Part shown: piece after piece, positions 1-7,391 of the stretch
Layout of the letters: every line of letters starts with the position of its first letter
Position numbering within the stretch: the first letter of the stretch is position 1
Assembly (NCBI GenBank): GCA_027620595.1
Contig: JAQCDI010000025.1
Span: forward strand, 1-14,740
Reading direction: 5' to 3'
DNA: 14,740 bases
Source: Bacteroidota bacterium
GTDB taxonomy: Bacteria > Bacteroidota > Rhodothermia > Rhodothermales > UBA10348
Translations under genes and position numbers: made by a program
Notes under the pieces: generated by a model
What the model was told of the DNA's origin: nothing
The model's input: only the letters and a program-made list of their open reading frames with translations
Databases searched by the model: none

Positions 1-1
1 G

Positions 2-358
2 GCACACCGGGCCGGACCGGCCGAGCGGGCGGCCCTGGCGGATTGCGTCGAACGCCTGCTGACGGCCGCGCACGCGGGAGACGATGCCGCCTTCCTGCAG
101 GCCGACCGCGAGGCCGACCTGCTGCTTGAGCAGGCTTCGAACAACGTGTGGGCGGCGCGGGCCGCGGGTGCCCTGCACGGTCATTGCCGGCGCTTCTGGT
201 CGGCACATCGGCATCTGGCCGATCCGGCACAGAGCGCCGCCCTGCATGCGGCCGTCCTGCACCAGGTGGCCGAAGGAAACCCCGAAGCGGCTGGACAAGC
301 GAGTGGGGCATTGATAGCTTACCTGACCACGTTTGCGCGATCCGCGCTCAATCTCTGA
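2..358 (+). CDS. GntR-family regulator, C-terminal FCD-like domain (5' partial)
   Basis: The reading frame is open from the left edge and ends in TGA, giving 118 residues; the start and the expected N-terminal winged-helix DNA-binding domain lie outside the window. The fragment is all-helical in character and resembles the C-terminal half of an FCD ligand-binding domain: DREADLLLEQASNN (35-48) matches the usual D-x-x-F-H...N helix, and HAAVLHQVAEGNPEAA (82-97) matches the usual H-x-x-I...A-I-x-x-G-D-x-x-A-A helix. Two usual metal ligands appear changed: the His after the first Asp is Asp39, and the last helix (SGALIAYL) has no His. It lies 64 nt upstream of the hydroxyproline genes on the same strand, a common place for a GntR-type regulator of hydroxyproline or D-amino-acid catabolism. 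The regulatory role is inferred. With only half a domain visible, another helical protein cannot be excluded. Confidence 0.55.
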   Translation, partial: AHRAGPAERAALADCVERLLTAAHAGDDAAFLQADREADLLLEQASNNVWAARAAGALHGHCRRFWSAHRHLADPAQSAALHAAVLHQVAEGNPEAAGQASGALIAYLTTFARSALNL

Positions 359-366
359 ACCCGGCC

Positions 367-378
367 CCGGACGTCCGG
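367..378. promoter_or_regulatory. 12-bp perfect palindrome, candidate operator
   Basis: CCGGACGTCCGG is a perfect palindrome. It starts 9 nt after the stop of the GntR-type regulator and its end is 44 nt before the preferred start of the epimerase gene. Position and symmetry would suit a dimeric regulator such as the upstream GntR-like protein. In GC-rich DNA such palindromes also occur by chance, so the assignment is tentative. Confidence 0.25.
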
Positions 379-383
379 AAAAC

Positions 384-413
384 GGTTCGCCACCCTATTG
401 AATGGGGTTCGCC
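384..413. repeat. Direct repeat GGTTCGCC, two copies 22 nt apart
   Basis: GGTTCGCC occurs at 384-391 and again at 406-413. The copies start 22 nt apart, about two helical turns, so they face the same side of the DNA. The second copy lies within the alternative longer epimerase start (402), which is one reason to prefer the start at 423. They could be regulator binding sites; no function is demonstrated. Confidence 0.25.
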
Positions 414-422
414 CCCTTCCCC

Positions 423-1424
423 ATGCCCGTCCATCATTTCGACTGTATTGACGCCCACACGTGCGGCAACCCGGTGCGCGTGGTCCGCGAAGGCGGCCCG
501 CAGCTCAATGGTTCGACCATGATCGAACGCCGCCAGGACTTCCTCCAGCACTGGGACTGGATCCGGCTCGGCCTCATGTTCGAGCCGCGCGGCCACGACA
601 TGATGTCGGGCAGCATCCTGTATCCGTCCACGCGGGAAGACTGCGACATCGGTGTGCTCTACATCGAGACGAGCGGCTGTCTGCCCATGTGCGGGCACGG
701 CACGATCGGCACGGTGACGGTCATGATCCAGGAAGGCATGGTGACCCCTGCCACGCCCGGCCTGGTGCGGCTCGACACGCCGGCCGGCCGCGTGGACGCC
801 CATTACACGATGGACGGAGACCGGGTGGCCAGCGTACGACTCATCAATGTGCCTTCGTTCCTGTATGTCGAAGGCCTTGAGGTGGAGTGCCCCGACCTGG
901 GCATGCTGAAAGTGGATGTGGGCTATGGCGGCAATTTCTACGCCATCGTGGATCCGCAGGAGAATTACCGGGACCTGGCCGATTACACGGCCGGGGACCT
1001 GATCCGCTGGAGTCCCATCCTGCGCCACCGCATCAACGAGGCCTACGAGTTCGTGCATCCGCTGGACGAGCGGATCCAGGGCATGAGTCATCTGCTCTGG
1101 ACGGGCAAGCCCACGCAGCCCGGATCTGATGCCCGCAACGCGGTTTTCTACGGCACGAAGGCCATCGACCGCTCACCCTGCGGCACCGGCACGAGCAGCC
1201 GCATGGCGCAGTGGGCCGCGCACGGGAAACTCGGCAAGGGTGACACGTTTGTGCATGAGAGCATCATCGGCAGCCGGTTCATCGGGCGCGTCGAGGACAC
1301 GACCAAGGTGGGCCCTTTCGATGCCATCATTCCGAGCATCGAGGGCTGGGCCCGCGTGACCGGCTACAACCACATCATGATTGACGACGACGATCCGTAC
1401 GCCCACGGATTCTCGGTTGTCTGA
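423..1424 (+). CDS. 4-hydroxyproline 2-epimerase (proline racemase family)
   Basis: The protein is 333 residues, normal for the family. It interconverts trans-4-hydroxy-L-proline and cis-4-hydroxy-D-proline in the cytoplasm without a cofactor, using two cysteines as acid and base. Both are present: Cys90 in LPMCGHGTIG and Cys253 in RSPCGTGTSS. Having Cys at both sites argues for an epimerase or racemase and against the trans-3-hydroxyproline dehydratase branch, which has Thr at the second site. The N-terminal IDAHTCGNPVRVV segment is also typical. An in-frame ATG at 402 would add 7 residues; 423 is preferred because family members start a few residues before the ID[SA]HT motif. No clear ribosome binding site precedes either start. 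The dehydrogenase begins 22 nt downstream, so the two are probably one transcript. The choice between hydroxyproline and proline as substrate rests mainly on this neighbour. Confidence 0.85.
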   Translation: MPVHHFDCIDAHTCGNPVRVVREGGPQLNGSTMIERRQDFLQHWDWIRLGLMFEPRGHDMMSGSILYPSTREDCDIGVLYIETSGCLPMCGHGTIGTVTVMIQEGMVTPATPGLVRLDTPAGRVDAHYTMDGDRVASVRLINVPSFLYVEGLEVECPDLGMLKVDVGYGGNFYAIVDPQENYRDLADYTAGDLIRWSPILRHRINEAYEFVHPLDERIQGMSHLLWTGKPTQPGSDARNAVFYGTKAIDRSPCGTGTSSRMAQWAAHGKLGKGDTFVHESIIGSRFIGRVEDTTKVGPFDAIIPSIEGWARVTGYNHIMIDDDDPYAHGFSVV

Positions 1425-1432
1425 TCCGCAGC

Positions 1433-1440
1433 GAGGAAGA
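1433..1440 (+). promoter_or_regulatory. Ribosome binding site fixing the dehydrogenase start
   Basis: GAGGAAGA lies 6 nt before the ATG at 1447 (9 nt from its GAGGA core). It supports that ATG over the longer in-frame TTG start at 1381, which lies inside the epimerase gene and would add 22 residues in front of the FAD-binding strand. Confidence 0.6.
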
Positions 1441-1446
1441 ACGAGG

Positions 1447-2709
1447 ATGAGCGAGCGATTCGATTCCATCATTGTAGGGGGAGGCGTCGTGGGCCTTTCC
1501 TGCGCGCGCACCCTGCAGGAGCAGGGCGCGCGCGTCCTGGTCATTGACCGGGGCCGCTACCGCGAGGCCGCCTCGACGGGCAACGCAGGCATGATCGTGC
1601 CGAGCCACATCGTGCCCCTGTCTGCGCCCGGTGTGATTGCCAAGGGCATGAAATGGCTCATGAACCCGGAGAGTCCCCTCTACATCAAGCCCTCGGCCAA
1701 CCCGGATTTTGTGCGCTGGCTCTGGGCCTTCCAGCAACACTGCACGGAAGCGCATGTGGCGCATGGCGTTCCGGTCCTTCGGGACTCCATCCTGGCCAGC
1801 CTCGAGCTGCTTGACGCGTGGTGTGCGGATCCGGCCTTCAAGACAGCGGGATTGGCGCACACCGGCCTCCTTATGCTGCACGACGGTGAAAAGGCCCGCA
1901 AGGAGAACCTGGAACTGGCCGAACAGGCCGAGGAAGCCGGGCTCGAGATCGAGCGCCTGGACCGCGACGCGACACTGGCCCTCGAACCGGCGCTCAGGAC
2001 GGCCATCACGGGCAGCGTGTACTTCCGGCAGGACGCGCGCGTGGATCCCGAAGGATTGCTGCGTGCGCTCGATGCCCACGTGCAGGCCGCTGGCGTGACC
2101 ATCTTGGATGGCACCGTGCGTTCGCTGCAGAAAAACGGATCGCGCGTGGTGGGTGTGAAGACCGAGGATGGAGCTTACGAAGCCGATCAGCTTGTGCTGG
2201 CCGCGGGCTCATGGACACCACAGCTGACCAAGGGCCTCGGTACGAGGCTCCTGCTCCAGCCGGCCAAGGGCTACTCGGTGACCATTCCCGACGCGGCACA
2301 CGGTGGCGTGGATACAGGCATGCACATCCCGTGTCTCGTGACGGATCAGAAGATTTCCATCACGCCCATGCCAGGCGGTATCCGCTTCTCGGGCACGCTC
2401 GGGCTGCAGGGCTACGACCTGTCCGTGGACGAACGCCGCGCGGGGCCCATTCGGCGCCACGCGGCCCTCTACTGTGGCGAGGACACGGTGGCCCCGATCG
2501 ACACCTGGGCCGGCCTGCGACCGGCGTCACCCGATGGCCTGCCCTACATCGGCGCCCTGCCGGGTATGGACAACGTCTGGGTGGCCTCGGGCCACGGAAT
2601 GCTGGGCGTCACGATGGCCCCCATCACCGCGCGGCTCCTGGCCGATCTCATGGGCGGCAAGACGCCCTCCTTTGATCCGACGCCGTTCCGTGTGGACCGG
2701 TTCGACTGA
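1447..2709 (+). CDS. FAD-dependent D-hydroxyproline / D-amino-acid dehydrogenase (DadA-like)
   Basis: This is a 420-residue DAO-superfamily flavoprotein. The FAD-binding Rossmann motif is at the N-terminus (IIVGGGVVGLSCA, 8-20, followed by the acidic end VIDR at 32-35). A C-terminal DadA-type signature is present (WAGLRPASPDGLPYIG, 354-369, then SGHGMLGVTMAP, 381-392). Its likely reaction is oxidation of cis-4-hydroxy-D-proline, made by the adjacent epimerase, to pyrroline-4-hydroxy-2-carboxylate, with electrons passed to the respiratory chain. Substrate is inferred from the neighbour; the sequence alone supports only a D-amino-acid dehydrogenase or glycine/sarcosine oxidase-like enzyme. The start at 1447 places the Rossmann strand directly at the N-terminus and has a Shine-Dalgarno-like GAGGAAGA upstream. 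The gene ends 11 nt before the fusion gene. The later pathway enzymes (deaminase and semialdehyde dehydrogenase) are not in the window. Confidence 0.82.
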   Translation: MSERFDSIIVGGGVVGLSCARTLQEQGARVLVIDRGRYREAASTGNAGMIVPSHIVPLSAPGVIAKGMKWLMNPESPLYIKPSANPDFVRWLWAFQQHCTEAHVAHGVPVLRDSILASLELLDAWCADPAFKTAGLAHTGLLMLHDGEKARKENLELAEQAEEAGLEIERLDRDATLALEPALRTAITGSVYFRQDARVDPEGLLRALDAHVQAAGVTILDGTVRSLQKNGSRVVGVKTEDGAYEADQLVLAAGSWTPQLTKGLGTRLLLQPAKGYSVTIPDAAHGGVDTGMHIPCLVTDQKISITPMPGGIRFSGTLGLQGYDLSVDERRAGPIRRHAALYCGEDTVAPIDTWAGLRPASPDGLPYIGALPGMDNVWVASGHGMLGVTMAPITARLLADLMGGKTPSFDPTPFRVDRFD

Positions 2710-2720
2710 TCCCTCCGCAG

Positions 2721-5708
2721 ATGAGCACCCGCCTTCCCGGACGACCCGAATTCAGCACCGCCGAAGCCTCGCGGCTTGCGCAAGCGCATTTCGGCGTCCA
2801 GGCAACGGCGCACCCCCTGCCCAGTGACCGGGACCTGAATTTCCGCCTGGATGGGCCGGATGGACCGCTCGGGGTGCTCAAGATTTCGAATGCCAACGAG
2901 CACCGTCCCTTCCTGGAGTTGCAGGCCGAAGCCATGCAGAAGCTGTCCGGGGCAGGATTGCCCGTGGCCCGCGTACTGGGCACCGGACAGGTCGATGGCC
3001 ACGCCCTGCGACTGGTCTCCTGGCTGGAAGGAAATCCGTTGGGAGACGCCAACCCCGTAACAGACGCCATGATGCGTCAGGTGGGCACGTTGCTGGCCCA
3101 CTCGGACGGGGAGCTGGCCGCCTTGAGCGGCGCGGCCACCCCCAAGGACTTCCCCTGGAACCTGTGCCGCGTGCGCAACACGCTGGAGGACCGCCTCGAA
3201 CTGCTCGACGACGGGCAGCAGGAGCTGATCCGGCACTTCCTCGCGCTGTACGCCGAGACTATCGAGCCCCGCCGGCACGAGCTGCCGCACCAGCTCATCC
3301 ACGGGGACGCAAACGACTTCAACCTGTTGGTGGACAGGGGCTCCGTGACGGCGCTCCTGGACTTCGGCGACATGGGTGTGTCCGCCCGGGTGGCCGACCC
3401 CGCCATTGCCGCCGCGTACCTGTCCTTCCACCGCAGCGACCCCATCGAGGCGCTCGAGGTGGTCATTGCCGGATATCACGCCGAGGCGGACCTGTCGGAG
3501 CTGGAAGTGGAGGCGTTCTTCCTCTTTTCGGCGCTGCGTCTGTGCATCTCCGTCTGCATGTCGGCCCAACAGCGCTCGGCAGAACCCGACAATGCCTACC
3601 TCTCCATCTCGGAGCAGGATGCCTGGCGCACCCTGTCCCGTTTCCGGGAGCTGAACCCGCGGCTGGTGCACTACCGCCTGCGCGCGGCCCTCGGCTGGGA
3701 GCCTGTTCCGGGCAGTCCGGCGGTGCGGGAGTGGCTGGCCTCCCATGCGGATCAGCTGCACGAGCCGGTCCAGGGAAAGGGCGATCCGGTGGTATTCGAC
3801 TTTTCGGTGGCCAGTCTGGACTGGGACGCCGACTCGATTGCCGTTCCGGGACATGCCGCAGACGCCATCTGGGCCGCCTGTGGCACCGCCGTCGGCGTCG
3901 GACGCTGGAACGAACCGCGTCTGGCCTACACCGGCAGCGCCTACGAAACCGTCTCGGGCGAGCGCCGCACGGTGCACCTGGGCGTGGACCTCTTCCGGCC
4001 GGCCGGCTCGCCGGTCCATGCGCCACTCGATGGCGTGGTGCATTCCTTCGGCCTGCACGATGATGCCTACGACTACGGCGGATGCGTCGTGCTCGAGCAC
4101 GCACCCGAGGGCGGCCCGGTGTTCTGGACGCTGCACGGCCACCTGAGCCATGATTCCGTGCGGCGGCTCGCGGTGGGCCAGCGCCTGAAGGGGGGCGAAC
4201 CGTTTGCCACCCTCGGCGCCTTCGAGGAGAACGGCGGCTGGGTCCCGCACCTGCATTTCCAGATTGTCACCGACCTCCTCGACATGGAGGGCACGTTCCC
4301 GGGAGTGGCCGCACCGGCGCAGGGCAATGTGTGGCGCAGCCTGTCGCCGAGCCCGGCCGCGTTTCCCGGTCTGGGGCCTGCCTGCGAGGCGCCGGCGCGG
4401 CCATCCATCGAGGCGCTGATGGCACGGCGTTCGCTCCGGATTGCCGACGCGATGAGCGTGTCCTACGAGCGCAAGCTGCACATCGTGCGCGGGCACATGC
4501 AGTGGCTCTACGACAACGAAGGGCGCGCCTACCTCGACGCGGTCAACAACGTCCCGCACGTAGGCCACTCGAATCCCCGTGTCGTCGAGGCCTTGCACCG
4601 CCAGATGCGCACGCTGACCACGAACACGCGCTACCTGCACGAGACCATCCTCGACTACGCCGATCGGCTGACGGCAACGCTGCCCGACGGATTGGACGTC
4701 TGCTTCTTCGTCAACTCGGGCTCGGAGGCCAACGATCTGGCGCTCCGCCTGGCGCGTGCGGCCACGGGACGGCAGGACATCATGGTGCTCGACGGCGCCT
4801 ACCACGGCAACCTGACCAGCCTGATTGCCATCAGCCCCTACAAGTTCGACGGCCGGGGCGGCGCGGGCAAACCGCCCGGCACCCACGTCGTGCCAATGCC
4901 CTGTGCGTATCGCGGATCGCACAAGGGCATGACCACCGAATCCGGCCGCGCGTACGCCGCCTCGGTGGCGGAAGTGGCTGCAACGCATGAAGTTGCCGCC
5001 TTCATCGCCGAGAGCGTACCCGGGTGCGGAGGACAGGTGGTGCCGCCTCCGGGCTATCTGGCCGGCGCGGCCCATGCCGTGCGCGCCGCCGGGGGCGTCT
5101 TCATTGCCGACGAGGTGCAGGTCGGCATGGGCCGCGCCGGGAGCCATTTCTGGGGCTTCCAGGTCCATGAAACCGACGACCCCGCCACGCACGTCCAGCC
5201 CGACATCGTGGTCCTCGGCAAACCGATCGGCAACGGCCACCCCCTGGGCGCCGTCGTCACGACGCGGGCCATCGCCGAGGCCTTCACCAACGGCATGGAA
5301 TACTTCAACACGTTCGGCGGCAATCCGGCCAGCTGCGCCGTGGGTCTGGCCGTGCTCGACGAGATCGAGGACCGCGGCCTGCAGGCCCATGCCGCCGAGG
5401 TCGGCGGCCACCTGCTCAAGGGCCTTGCCGAACTGGCCCACCGGCATGCCATCGTGGGCGACGCCCGCGGTGTCGGACTCTACCTGGGGGTGGAACTGGT
5501 CCGCGACCGCGACACCCTCGAGCCGGCAGCAAGAGAGGCCAGCTGGATTGCCAACCGGATGCGGGAGCACGGCATCCTGATTTCGACCGACGGCCCACTG
5601 CACAATGTCCTCAAGATCAAGCCGCCCATGGTGTTCGGACGCCACGATGCCGACCGGCTGGTGGCCACATTGGATGGCATCCTGGCCGAGGACGCGGTTC
5701 GCTCGTAA
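2721..5708 (+). CDS. Fusion: hydroxylysine-kinase-like (APH) + M23 peptidase-like + class III aminotransferase-fold phospho-lyase
   Basis: This single open frame of 995 residues holds three domains. The APH/choline-kinase-fold domain (about 20-320) has the catalytic loop HGDANDFN (194-201) and metal motif LLDFGDM (212-218); this DFGD region resembles hydroxylysine kinase. The M23/lysostaphin-like domain (about 415-520) keeps the zinc and catalytic residues: H419 and D423 in HLGVD, H474 in LHGHL, and H510 and H512 in HLHF. The class III PLP domain (about 560-990) has NSGSEAND (665-672), ADEVQ with D797, and the PLP lysine K834 in VLGKPIGNG. Kinases of this type and AGXT2L-type phospho-lyases act in sequence: 5-hydroxylysine is phosphorylated, then cleaved to aminoadipate semialdehyde, ammonia and phosphate; the paralogous lyase uses phosphoethanolamine. 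There is no signal peptide, so the protein is probably cytoplasmic and the M23 domain's role is unclear. It is packed 11 nt behind the dehydrogenase. Fusions of this order are known in bacteria. The exact substrate is inferred from context. Confidence 0.83.
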   Translation: MSTRLPGRPEFSTAEASRLAQAHFGVQATAHPLPSDRDLNFRLDGPDGPLGVLKISNANEHRPFLELQAEAMQKLSGAGLPVARVLGTGQVDGHALRLVSWLEGNPLGDANPVTDAMMRQVGTLLAHSDGELAALSGAATPKDFPWNLCRVRNTLEDRLELLDDGQQELIRHFLALYAETIEPRRHELPHQLIHGDANDFNLLVDRGSVTALLDFGDMGVSARVADPAIAAAYLSFHRSDPIEALEVVIAGYHAEADLSELEVEAFFLFSALRLCISVCMSAQQRSAEPDNAYLSISEQDAWRTLSRFRELNPRLVHYRLRAALGWEPVPGSPAVREWLASHADQLHEPVQGKGDPVVFDFSVASLDWDADSIAVPGHAADAIWAACGTAVGVGRWNEPRLAYTGSAYETVSGERRTVHLGVDLFRPAGSPVHAPLDGVVHSFGLHDDAYDYGGCVVLEHAPEGGPVFWTLHGHLSHDSVRRLAVGQRLKGGEPFATLGAFEENGGWVPHLHFQIVTDLLDMEGTFPGVAAPAQGNVWRSLSPSPAAFPGLGPACEAPARPSIEALMARRSLRIADAMSVSYERKLHIVRGHMQWLYDNEGRAYLDAVNNVPHVGHSNPRVVEALHRQMRTLTTNTRYLHETILDYADRLTATLPDGLDVCFFVNSGSEANDLALRLARAATGRQDIMVLDGAYHGNLTSLIAISPYKFDGRGGAGKPPGTHVVPMPCAYRGSHKGMTTESGRAYAASVAEVAATHEVAAFIAESVPGCGGQVVPPPGYLAGAAHAVRAAGGVFIADEVQVGMGRAGSHFWGFQVHETDDPATHVQPDIVVLGKPIGNGHPLGAVVTTRAIAEAFTNGMEYFNTFGGNPASCAVGLAVLDEIEDRGLQAHAAEVGGHLLKGLAELAHRHAIVGDARGVGLYLGVELVRDRDTLEPAAREASWIANRMREHGILISTDGPLHNVLKIKPPMVFGRHDADRLVATLDGILAEDAVRS

Positions 5709-5768
5709 CCAATCCTGTCCGCACGTGACGGCTTGACCGACAAGTGCTACCTTGCGGCTTCACCTCGC

Positions 5769-5773
5769 AGGAG
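5769..5773 (+). promoter_or_regulatory. Ribosome binding site for the sugar symporter
   Basis: AGGAG ends 6 nt before the ATG at 5780. It settles that start against an in-frame upstream start at 5744, which would add 12 residues unlike the family N-terminus. This is one of the clearest Shine-Dalgarno sequences in the window. Confidence 0.65.
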
Positions 5774-5779
5774 CACGCC

Positions 5780-7384
5780 ATGGAGTTCACCACCCTCGAT
5801 ACCATTGTCTTTGCCGTCTACGCCCTCGGCATCGTTGCCCTCGGCCTCTGGGTGTCGCGCAAGAAAGATGGCCAGGAACGTACATCGACCGACTATTTCC
5901 TGGCCGGCAAGAGCCTGCCGTTCTGGGCCATCGGCGCATCGCTGATTGCCTCGAACATTTCGGCCGAACAGTTCATCGGCATGTCCGGGTCGGGCTTCCG
6001 CGTGGGCCTGGCCATTGCCACCTACGAGTGGATGGCCGCCGTCACGCTGTTGGTCATTGCCTGGTTCTTCCTGCCCATCTACCTCGAGAAAGGCATCTTC
6101 ACGATGCCGCAGTTCCTCGAGAAGCGCTATGACAGCCGGGTCCGTACGCTGCTGGCCGTGTTCTGGCTGCTGGTCTACGTGTTCGTCAACCTGACGAGCG
6201 TGCTCTACCTGGGCGCCCTGGCCTTGAATGGCATCATGGGTATCTCCCTCGTCTGGGGCATCGTGGGCCTGGCCCTGTTTGCCACCATCTACTCGGTCTA
6301 CGGCGGCCTCGAGGCCGTGGCCTGGACCGACGTCGTGCAGGTCATCGTGCTCATCGGCGGCGGGCTGCTGACCACGTGGCTGGCGCTGGATGCCTATGGC
6401 GGGGACGCGGGAGTACTGGCCGGGTTCAGCCAGCTCCTGACCGATGCTTCGGACCGCTTCAACATGATCCTCTACAAGGGCGAGCTCCTCTACACCGATG
6501 ACGCCGGCGCCACGCAGGATGCCTGGAATCTGCTGCCGGGGCTCGGCGTGCTGCTCGGCGGCATGTGGGTGGCCAACCTCTTCTACTGGGGCTGCAACCA
6601 GTACATCATCCAGCGCGCCCTGGCCGCCAAGAGCCTCAAGGAGGCGCGTCGAGGGCTGGCCTTTGCGGGCTACCTCAAGCTCCTTCTGCCCCTGATCGTG
6701 GTCATCCCCGGCATCGTGGCCTACGCCCTCGACGCGCCCATCGACAAGGCTGACCAGGCCTATCCATGGCTCCTGGGCACTTATATCGGGCCCGGCCTCC
6801 GCGGCCTTGCGGTGGCCGCCCTGGCCGCTGCCATCGTCTCTTCGCTGGCCTCCATGATGAACTCCACCTCGACCATCTTCACGATGGACATCTACAAGTC
6901 CATCCTGCGCAAGGACGCATCCGAACACCGCCTCGTGCAGGTGGGACGGATGGTGAGCGTGGCGGCCATCGTGATCGCTGCGGCCGCCGCCTACCCGCTG
7001 CTCGGCCAGATCGATCAGGCCTTCCAGTACATCCAGGAGTACACGGGCTTCATCAGCCCGGGCGTTCTGGCCGTTTTCATGATGGGCCTCTTCTACCGCA
7101 AGGCTTCGGCCAACGCTGCGCTCTGGACGGCGATGCTCTCGATCCCACTGTCGGCCGCCATGAAATTCCTGACGCCCGACGTGCCCTTCCTGTCCCGCAT
7201 GGGCTGGGTGTTCGTGGTTTCGGTGGCGCTCATCGTGGCGCTCTCCTGGTTTGAGAATCGGTGCAAGGACAGCGAAAAGGCCATTTCCCTCTCAGGAATC
7301 CGCCTCGGTGGAGACCCTGTCTTCACGATGGCTTCCTTCGGCATCCTGGGGATCACGGCCGCGCTTTACGCCATCTTCTGGTAG
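5780..7384 (+). CDS. Na+/sugar symporter, SSS family, vSGLT-like
   Basis: The protein is 534 residues with about 14 hydrophobic segments, the usual SGLT layout. It closely follows the Vibrio sodium/galactose symporter along its whole length, as I recall that sequence: FLAGKSLPFWAIGASLIASN (40-59), SAEQFIGMSGSG (61-72), FVNLTSVLYLG (135-145), WVANLFYWGCNQYIIQ (263-278), IVSSLASMMNST (352-363) and FQYIQEYTG (415-423), ending in AIFW. Residues matching vSGLT sugar contacts are kept (N59 region, Q64, E83, N266, K300, Q416), as are the sodium-site serines at 354-355 and a gate Tyr at 269. It would import a hexose such as galactose or glucose with Na+ across the inner membrane. This pattern makes a proline/hydroxyproline (PutP-like) role less likely. 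It lies 71 nt after the fusion gene on the same strand, so co-transcription is possible, and converges on the propeller gene with 7 nt between stops. Confidence 0.9.
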   Translation: MEFTTLDTIVFAVYALGIVALGLWVSRKKDGQERTSTDYFLAGKSLPFWAIGASLIASNISAEQFIGMSGSGFRVGLAIATYEWMAAVTLLVIAWFFLPIYLEKGIFTMPQFLEKRYDSRVRTLLAVFWLLVYVFVNLTSVLYLGALALNGIMGISLVWGIVGLALFATIYSVYGGLEAVAWTDVVQVIVLIGGGLLTTWLALDAYGGDAGVLAGFSQLLTDASDRFNMILYKGELLYTDDAGATQDAWNLLPGLGVLLGGMWVANLFYWGCNQYIIQRALAAKSLKEARRGLAFAGYLKLLLPLIVVIPGIVAYALDAPIDKADQAYPWLLGTYIGPGLRGLAVAALAAAIVSSLASMMNSTSTIFTMDIYKSILRKDASEHRLVQVGRMVSVAAIVIAAAAAYPLLGQIDQAFQYIQEYTGFISPGVLAVFMMGLFYRKASANAALWTAMLSIPLSAAMKFLTPDVPFLSRMGWVFVVSVALIVALSWFENRCKDSEKAISLSGIRLGGDPVFTMASFGILGITAALYAIFW

Positions 7385-7391
7385 GAAGCGC

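Noticed and set aside
148..522. A 124-codon plus frame spanning the regulator end and the epimerase start
   Set aside because: It overlaps two better-supported genes in another frame and has no family resemblance.
2544..5645. A 1033-codon open frame on the minus strand opposite the fusion gene
   Set aside because: It is antisense to a gene with three clear domains and has the Arg/His/Gly/Val-rich, motif-free composition expected of a shadow frame in GC-rich DNA.
5733..5754. TTGACC followed by TACCTTG upstream of the symporter as a Bacteroidota-type promoter
   Set aside because: Only 9 nt separate the two elements, far too short for a -33/-7 pair, and the upstream element of the expected form is missing.
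5747..6928. A 393-codon minus-strand frame opposite the symporter
   Set aside because: Antisense to a near-perfect SGLT match and without any hydrophobic or domain pattern.
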